64,000 bases of DNA from Azadirachta indica (lineage: Eukaryota > Streptophyta > Magnoliopsida > Sapindales > Meliaceae). Positions 57,389 to 64,000 of this stretch are shown here, piece by piece (within the stretch, counting starts at the first letter, position 1; every line of letters starts with the position of its first letter). The position numbers and the translations under genes were made by a program. The stretch covers positions 8,642,367 to 8,706,366 of the forward strand of contig CM040446.1 of the NCBI GenBank assembly GCA_022749755.1. Direction: 5' to 3'. The notes under the pieces are model-generated. The model made no database searches and was not told the DNA's origin. It worked only from the letters and a program-made list of their open reading frames with translations.

Positions 57389-57837
57389 TTCCCTCGCTCC
57401 TCAAGATGATTCGTCCACGAATCTTCACCATCTACATCAAAAGGAGAAAGATCAGCCACATTAAAAGTTGCATTCACAGTATACTCACCAGGAAGATCCA
57501 ATTTATAGGCATTATCATTGATCTTCTCAACAACTTGAAAGGGACCATCTCCTCTTGGATGTAGCTTTGACTTCCTTTGAGTTGGAAACCTTTCCTTTCG
57601 CATATGTGCCCAAACCCAATCACCAGGCTCGAATACAACGCGCCTTCGTCCTTTGTTTACTTGGCTTGTAATTTGTTGATTCTTCTTTTCAATGTTCTTG
57701 CGCACATCTGTATGTAGTTTTCTCACCAATTTTGCCTTTGTTTTCCCATCTAAGCTAGTTCTTTCATCACAAGGTAAAGGAACTAAATCCAAAGGGGTTA
57801 GTGGGTTAAAACCATAAACAATTTCAAATGATGCCAT
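57175..57837 (-). pseudogene. Inner D element, integrase C-terminus running into LTR
   Basis: 220 codons: [33 protein letters not shown], the GDGPFQVVEKINDNAYKLD core, TFNVADLSPF, then ERGNDANTDAHK and GPVTRARMKKFKD inside the LTR. This layout, with a CR-like motif encoded by the LTR, fits CRM-type chromoviruses. At about 57830 it joins directly to codons from the first part of the integrase core. The segment holding the second catalytic Asp and the Glu is therefore missing. Confidence 0.87.
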
Positions 57838-58467
57838 GCAAATGCACTACTTCCCTAAAGAACAGATTTGCAATATTAGTGGCATCATCAGTTTTATTAC
57901 AAGGTATAAAATGTGACATCTTGGAAAACCTATCAACCATTACAAAATAGAATCTTTTCCCTTTTTCGATCTAGGTAAACTCAAAACAAAATCCATGGAA
58001 ATATTAGTCCAAGGTTCACTAGAAACAGGTAAAGGAGTATACAAACCTTGATTTAAAACTTTAGATTTAGCTTGTTTGCACACAACACATCTATCACAAA
58101 CTTTTTGCACATCATTTTTCATTTTAGGCCAATAGAAGTGTTCATCTAAAGTGTCTAAAGTTTTTGTAATGCCAAAATGTCCCATTAAAGCACCCCTATG
58201 AGACTCTTTTACAAGCAATTCTCTCAGAGAACAAATAGGTATGCACAATTTATTTTCTTTAAACAAAAACCCATCCATTCTATAGAACTTACCATATGCA
58301 GCTTTCTCACATGCTTTGAAAATGCTAGAAAAGTCAGTATCATCATCATAAAGAGTTTTAATATGTTCAAATCCAAGCATTCTTGCATCTAAAGCATTAA
58401 GTAAAGTATACCTCCTTGAAAGTGCATCAGCCACAACATTATCTTTACCTTGCTTGTATTTAATCAC
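57838..58467 (-). pseudogene. Inner D element, integrase N-terminal part
   Basis: Has [18 protein letters not shown] (end of RNase H), then the HHCC zinc region ([13 protein letters not shown] ... [11 protein letters not shown]), [18 protein letters not shown] with the first catalytic Asp, and [10 protein letters not shown] frameshift near 57940 leads into the [15 protein letters not shown] codons. The core then ends at about 57840 at the deletion. Confidence 0.87.
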
Positions 58468-58956
58468 ATAAGGAAAAGTCTCAATAAATTCGACCCATTT
58501 GGCATGTCATTTGTTCAACTTACCTTGACTTTTAATGAACTTCAAAGATTGATGGTCAGTATGAATAACAAATTCCTTAGGCCATAAGTAATGCTGCCAA
58601 TTTTCCAAAGCTCTAACCAAAGCATAAAGCTCTTTGTCGTAAGTAGGATAATTCAATGAGGCGCCATGGAGCTTTTCACTAAAGTAGGCAATTGGCCTCT
58701 TTTCCTGCATAAGAACAGCCCCAATGCCCAATCCTGATGCATCACATTCAAGTTCAAAAGTATTAGCAAAGTTAGGCAAGGCAAGAATGGGTGCCTTACA
58801 AAGCTTATCTTTCAATAAAGTAAATGCATGCTCTTGTTCTTTGTCCCACTTAAAAGTACAATTCTTTTTAATTACTTCTGTAAGGGGTGCCGCAATGGTG
58901 CTAAAATCTTTTATAAACCGTCTATAAAAACTAGTCAATCCATGAGTGATACCCAC
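58468..58956 (-). pseudogene. Inner D element, RT thumb and RNase H
   Basis: Contains [20 protein letters not shown], then [35 protein letters not shown] and, after a TGA stop at about 58507, HAKWVEFIE. The stop replaces an Arg codon (CGA to TGA; the B copy has RRHAKW). All four RNase H acidic positions are present. Confidence 0.87.
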
Positions 58957-60345
58957 TTTTCAAATCAATTTTGCTAAAGATAGTAGAACCATATAATTCA
59001 TCAAGCATATCATCTAGCCTAGGAATAGGATGGCGATACTTTACCGTAATGTTATTAATTGCACGACAATCAACACACATACGCCAAGAGCCATCTTTCT
59101 TAGGTACCAATAGAACAGGAACAGCACATGGACTCATACTTTCTCTAACATATCCCTTTGTTAACAACTCCTCAACTTGCCTTTGAAGCTCCTTTGTCTC
59201 CTCGGGATTACTCCTATCGGCTGATTTATTTGGAATTGAAGCTCCAGGAATAAAATCGATCTGATGCTTGATACCCCTAATGGGCGGCAATTCATTGGGC
59301 ACCTCCTCGGGAAAAACATCTTCATAAGCCTGTAAAAGAGAAACAAATGCAGTAGGCAAAGAAGTGTTAAGGTCATTAGTGTTTAAGTAAAGTTCCTTGT
59401 ACATAAGTACAAGTATACTTTTGTTGGAAAACCAAGCCACCCTAATATCACTCTTTTTTGCATAAAAGCTCACTTGTTTCTTTTTACACTCAATTGTTTC
59501 TTTTTCCTCCACTCTTTTTCCCTCATTTGAATTCTGCCCCTCTCCATTCGAACTCACTTGTTTTTCTTTCTCATTCTTTTTGCCACTCTTTTCTTTTGAA
59601 AACTTACCCTCCTTTATTACAACTTCACTCACTCTTTTCTCCTCACTCTTGTTTTCTCTCTGACTTTGCATTCTTCTAAGCTCACCCTCATAAACTTCTT
59701 TAGGTGAAAGTGGTACAAGAGTAATTTTCTTCCCATCCTTCTCAAAAGTATAATGATTTGTAAAACTATTATGTAACACCCTTCTGCCTTGGCTTCTGCC
59801 AAATTGCCAAGGGCGTCCCAACAAGAGATGGCCAGAATGCATGGGCACTACATCAAACAACAACTCATCTCTATACTTGCCTATTTTGAAGGCAACAAGA
59901 ACTTGCTTTGTCACCCTAATTTCCCCACAATCATTAAGCCACTTCAACTTGTAAGGATGTGGATGTTTTAAAGTAGGTAACCCTAACTTTTCTACAAGAG
60001 TAGTACTAGCAACATTAGTTACACTGCCACCATCAATTATCACATCACAAACCCTATCCTTTACAAGACACCTAGTATGGAAGAGATTCTCTCTTTGATC
60101 ACATTCTTCCTGTTGGACTTGCATATTCAAAACTCTTCTTGATACAAGAGCCTTACCACTTTCTGCCATAGTAAATTGCTCATCCCCTTCTTCATCACTT
60201 GCATCTTCAAGAGTTGGCATCGTCTCTTGTTCATTCTCCTCTTCACTGGCCGAATAGTACTCTCCCTCAAGCATGAATATGGTTCTTTGATTTGGGCAAT
60301 CCCGCTTGTAATGTCCTACACCTTGACATTTAAAACATTTAATAT
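58941..60345 (-). pseudogene. Inner D element, zinc knuckle, protease and RT N-terminus
   Basis: A 447-codon frame. An intact CCHC box (CFKCQGVGHYKRDC) precedes it out of frame, then an acidic segment. Protease follows with VCDVIIDGGSVTNVAS (Asp intact) and LLLGRPWQFGRSQ, then a Lys/Glu-rich linker. RT comes next with EDVFPEEVPNELPPIRGI, SPCAVPVLLVPKKDGSWRMC and [11 protein letters not shown]. There RT breaks off and runs into SWID and a stop. About 450 bp carrying the fingers/palm and YFDD box are deleted, judged against the outer B RT. Confidence 0.9.
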
Positions 60346-61317
60346 TTTGGTGTTAGTAGTAGAATCAAACTTACCCTTGTCTTTGCTTGAGTTGGATGTT
60401 TTGGGAAACTCTTTGGATTCGATTTTAGGCTTGGATGACGAAGCCTTATCATCTTTCCTCCAATTTGATTTGAATGCAGAAGTATAGGAGGAAAACTGAC
60501 TTGTACGACCTCTCTTTTTCAGTTGCTTCTCAACCTTCAATGCAAGGTGAAGCAAGTCTTCTAGCTCCATATATGGCTGCAATTCAACCACATTAGAAAT
60601 CTCTTTGTTCAAACCATTGAGAAATCTTGCCATTGTAGCCTCATTATCTTCCTCTACATTTGCTCTTATCATTGCTACCTCCATCTCCTTGTAATATTCC
60701 TCAACACTCTTAGACCCTTGAGTAAGATTTTGAAGTCGATTATACAATTCTCTATAGTAGTAGCTTGGTACAAATCTCTTGCGCATGATGGATTTCAGAT
60801 CTCTCCACTCTTTAATGGGCCTTTCCCTATTTCTCCTTCGCTTTTGCTTAGTATCATCCCACCAAGTAATAGCATAAGCTTCAAAAACAGCCACGGCAAG
60901 CTTCAACTTCTTGGATTCAGTGTAGTCATTGCAATCAAACACTAATTCAATCTTTGTTTCCCAATCTAAGTATGCCTCAGGATCCATTCTTCCATAAAAT
61001 GGTGGAATTTTCAGTTTGACCCCATTGTTGCTATTGTTATTGTTTCTTACCCTCGGTCTCACCTCTTCTTCCTCTCCATTGTCATCAAGCGATTCACTAT
61101 CATTAAAGCCATCATCTAATTGAGCTCTTCTCGGAACTCACCTAGTTTGCATGGTTGGATTAGGAGCATTAGGTGGCTGCCCCCTTGTGGTTGAAACCTT
61201 CAGCCTCTCCATTCTATCAACCAACTCTCCATATTTTCTATCCATGGCTTGCAACAACTCGGTTAAAGCTTGGAATCGATCTATCTCATTTTGTGGATTT
61301 CTTGCTTGTCCACTCAT
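60346..61317 (-). pseudogene. Inner D element, Gag
   Basis: ATG at 61315-61317 (MSGQARNPQNE). A TGA at 61138-61140 replaces an Arg codon (CGA in the outer copy). From 61062 the frame is open through the capsid core (KIPPFYGRMDPEAYLDWETK, YAITWWDDTKQKRRRN, EYYKEMEVAMIRANVEED). Near 60343-60348 one A of an A-run is lost relative to the outer copy, shifting the zinc knuckle out of frame. Confidence 0.92.
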
Positions 61318-62153
61318 CCTTCAAGACAAAGTTAGTAAAGCAAAAGAATAATTTTCTCACTTCACTCCCTCACGTGTTTCACTCAAGTAATGTTATCACT
61401 CAAGTTCGCTCGTGTTTCACACTTAATTTTATGGCTTTTCTCTAGATGAGCTCACATTAAGCCTTTTTCCACTCTAATTCTCTTATTAAGAATAGTTGCA
61501 AAAAAATCAAAATTTATACAAACTTACTAAATACAATGAAAAGTAAAATAAAACTAATTTAGATAGGCAACAAACTGGGAAAGCACAAGGACTAGGAAAT
61601 AGATTTTTAGAAATGATAAAGGAAAGATTAAGAACAAAGAAAAGAAAAAAAAAAAAAATCAGTACAGGAATAGGAAAGTCAACCAAAAATTATGAAAAGA
61701 TTAGGAAGCTTGTTTTTGGAATGTAGGCTTGATTTGGTCAAACTCCTTGAAGCAATATGATTTTTCTTTTTATTTTCCTTATTTTCATTCAACACCTGCC
61801 CCCCTTTTTTTTTTTTTTTTTTCTCTTAGCCAAAGGCTTTGCTTTTTCTCTCCTTTTTTTTTTTTTTTTTTTATTTTTATTTTTACCTCCAAACACGTAG
61901 GAGTGACCAAACAAAAATAAATAGACACAGACAGAAAAGAAACGAATAGACAAAGACTAAATCAACCGAATTGGAGATTGATACAACCCAAACTTGACTT
62001 GCTGTGAATTGAAAGGAAACCCTCTTGTTTTTTTTTTTTTTGATATGATAGACATAAAAACGAAAATAAACAGAATTGAAGCAAAACAGACTCAGAAAAT
62101 AAAGAAACAAATAGACAAATTTGAAAGACGATATAACCTGATTTAGAGCCGTA
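61318..62153 (-). mobile_element. Inner D element, 5' leader
   Basis: Non-coding, about 835 bp, with poly-T tracts at 61805-61822 and 61855-61875. It corresponds to 55682-56510 of the outer D element. Confidence 0.8.
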
Positions 62154-62165
62154 GCTCTGATACCA
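62154..62165 (-). other. Primer-binding site of inner D element
   Basis: Minus-strand TGGTATCAGAGC is an exact complement of the initiator tRNA-Met 3' end, three bases from the LTR at 62169. Confidence 0.93.
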
Positions 62166-62168
62166 AAC

Positions 62169-63017
62169 TGATACGAACCTCGAGTATATTAAACTTGAGA
62201 CCCAATATCTTTATGCATGGAAGCAACTTCTTGGAAAGCTAAATCAGATTCACCCAAGTCTGTAACCCAATTTCAACTTGTGAAATAGAACCTTAGAATA
62301 AATACCCTCAAAGTAATTAGCTTTGATTGTAAGAACCTTGATTCAAGCAAGAATCAAAATAAGAGAAAACACTCTCAATTTAATTTCATTCAAGAAAAGT
62401 AATTGCCGCCTCCATGGGAGCATGTGGCTGAATATATAAGGGTACAAGAGATAAATAACCCTAATTGAAGTGTTTGGCCACAAAATTAAACTTATTTTAA
62501 CTTTAAATAAAATAAACTGAATTTGGGCTTAATAATTACCATTAACAGCCCAAACACATAACAAATTATAAATATATGTTTATAAATAAGACTAAAATAG
62601 ATGATGGACTTGAACAGCAACTTAGCCCAAACTGGCACATGGAATCCGAAACTTGTATCATGATGACGATCTGATTCGAACTGCAATTAAAAGAACTTGA
62701 ACATGCTTGCTTAGCCTTGAAACATCATTCGAATATGGTCTTATACAAATTTGAGAAGTTGAATTCCGTAGAAGCTTTAATCTTCAGGTTTTACCTTCTT
62801 GTACTTGTGTCAATGTTACCAAGCTCTGATTATTGTCTTGAAGTGCAAGCTTGATATTTGACTCTTTCTTACACTCTTGAATTGTTGTAAGATCATCCCA
62901 CAAACTTGAATCATCCCATTCAATGCATCTTTGAATTTCTTCATTCTTGCTCTTGTAACGGGACCATTAGGTAGCTGAATTGGATCATTGCTCTTGTGTG
63001 CATCCGTATTTGCATCA
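62169..63017 (-). mobile_element. Inner D element 5' LTR
   Basis: 849 bp, tgatac...ttgcatca. A TATA-like element is at 62431-62440 (minus). The integrase-tail codons carry a 1-bp deletion near 62906 and a compensating insertion near 62714 relative to the 3' LTR. Confidence 0.93.
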
Positions 63018-64000
63018 CAAAGTGAGATAGATCGATTTCAAGCCTTAACCGAGTTGTTGCAAGCCATGGATAGAAAATATGGAGAGTTGGTTGATAGAAT
63101 GGAGAGGCTGGAGGTTTCAGCCACAAGAGGGCAGCCACCTAATGCTCCTAATCCAACCATGCAAACTAGGCGAGTTCTGAGAAGAGCTCAATTAGATGAT
63201 AGCTTTAATGATAGTGAATCGCTTGATGACAATAGAGAGGAAGAAGAGGTGAGACCGAGGGTAAGAAACAATAACAATAGCAACAGTGGGGTCAAACTGA
63301 AAATTCCACCATTTTATGGAAGAATGGATTCTGAGGCATACTTGGATTGGGAAACGAAGATTGAATTAGTGTTTGATTGCAATGACTACACTAAATCCAA
63401 GAAGTTGAAGCTTGCCATGGCTGTTTTTGAAGCTTATGCTATTACTTGGTGGGATGATACTAAGCAAAAGCGAAGGAGAAATAGGGAAAGGCCCATTGAA
63501 AAGTGGAGAGATCTAAAATCCATCATGCGCAAGAGATTTGTACCAAGCTACTACTATAGAGAATTGTATAATCGACTTCAAAATCTTACTCAAGGGTCTA
63601 AGAGTGTTAAGGAATATTACAAGGAGATGGAGGTAGCAATGATAAGAGCAAATGTAGAGGAAGATAATGAAGCTACAATGGCAAGATTCCTCAATGGTTT
63701 GAACAAGGAGATTTCTAATGTGGTTGAATTGCAGCCATATATGGAGCTAGAAGACTTGCTTCACCTTGCATTGAAGGTTGAGAAGCAACTGAAAAAGAGA
63801 GGTCGTACAAGTCAGTTTTCGTCTTATACTTCTTCATTCAAATCAAATTGGAGAAAAGATGATAAAGCTTCATCATCCAAGCCTAAAATTGAATCCAAAG
63901 AGTTTCCCAAAACATCCAACTCAAGTAAAGACAAGGGTAAGCTTGATTCTACTACTAACACCAAAAATATTAAATGTTTTAAATGTCAAAATGTAGGACA
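63018..64000 (+). CDS. Outer D element Gag, continuation, open to window end
   Basis: After the duplicated caaag the frame resumes exactly: SEIDRFQALTELLQAMDRKY, a coiled-coil-like VDRMERLEV part, an acidic patch, KIPPFYGRMDSEAYLDWETK, WWDDTKQKRRRN, YYKEMEVAMIRANVEED, a basic Ser-rich linker, and the first Cys pair of the zinc knuckle (CFKCQNVG) at the edge. No stop or frameshift was seen in about 325 codons. Gag forms the particle shell. The element was apparently intact when interrupted. Confidence 0.92.

Larger units (their letters stand above)
56540..63017 (-). mobile_element. Inner D element, full length with both LTRs (6478 bp)
   Basis: LTRs at 56540-57388 and 62169-63017 (849 bp each), perfect PBS, polypurine tract, Gag, protease, partial RT, RNase H and partial integrase in the usual order on the minus strand. 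It is flanked by the perfect duplication caaag (56535-56539, 63018-63022). Counting by eye, the LTRs differ at about 18 substitutions and two 1-bp indels, roughly 2 percent. That indicates a fairly young insertion. Internal deletions in RT and integrase make it non-autonomous. Confidence 0.95.

Overview
The window is intergenic DNA from a plant nuclear genome, most likely a eudicot. It is AT-rich and almost entirely transposable elements. The evidence is plant-type Ty3/gypsy elements primed by initiator tRNA-Met, Athila-type elements primed by a tRNA-Asp-like site, a CACTA (En/Spm) DNA transposon with TNPD and TNPA-like genes, and a long satellite array of about 145-bp monomers. I see no intact host gene, tRNA, rRNA or CRISPR. 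The species cannot be fixed from the sequence. A 145-bp satellite is reminiscent of repeats reported from Populus, but I could not compare sequences.

Four gypsy lineages recur; I name them A, B, D and Ath. A, B and D have LTRs of about 770-850 bp, a TGGTATCAGAG-type PBS, and an integrase reading frame that runs into the 3' LTR. In B and D that LTR-encoded tail carries a GPxTRAR-type motif, as in CRM-type chromoviruses. Ath elements have long LTRs, a PBS resembling that of Athila, and a long non-coding stretch before the 3' LTR. CRM-like elements, Athila elements and a satellite together suggest pericentromeric or centromeric DNA (inference).

Layout. 1-5038: decayed family A element (minus). 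5039-6291: B leader and 5' LTR (minus). 6292-10950: satellite array. 10975-13832: scrambled pieces of D, Ath, an unclassified LTR and an A LTR. 13833-44230: a nested stack. The outer layer is a B element (plus) with LTRs at 13833-14641 and 43416-44230. Inside it is Ath1 (minus, 15049-40615). Inside the Ath1 5' LTR is a B element (minus, 21301-40517) with a matching 5-bp target duplication 19 kb apart. Inside that B element are a CACTA element (from 21610 to about 33080), unclassified repeats, a D solo LTR (34027-34874) and gene-like debris. 44231-54322: a second Athila (Ath2), split by a gag-deleted family A element (47671-52595). 54340-54821: B 3' LTR and integrase tail. 54822-64000: a D element (plus) whose gag is interrupted at codon 10 by a full-length D element (minus, 56540-63017) with a perfect 5-bp target duplication. 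The outer gag resumes in frame and runs off the window.

Most coding regions are broken by frameshifts, deletions and G:C-to-A:T changes that often strike catalytic residues. The outer D gag (63018-64000) is the only long frame I found open throughout. No previously undescribed autonomous system is evident. The most informative signals are the satellite, the LTR-encoded integrase tail, the datable nesting, and the CACTA gene that joins a TNPA-type region to a Ulp1-like protease.
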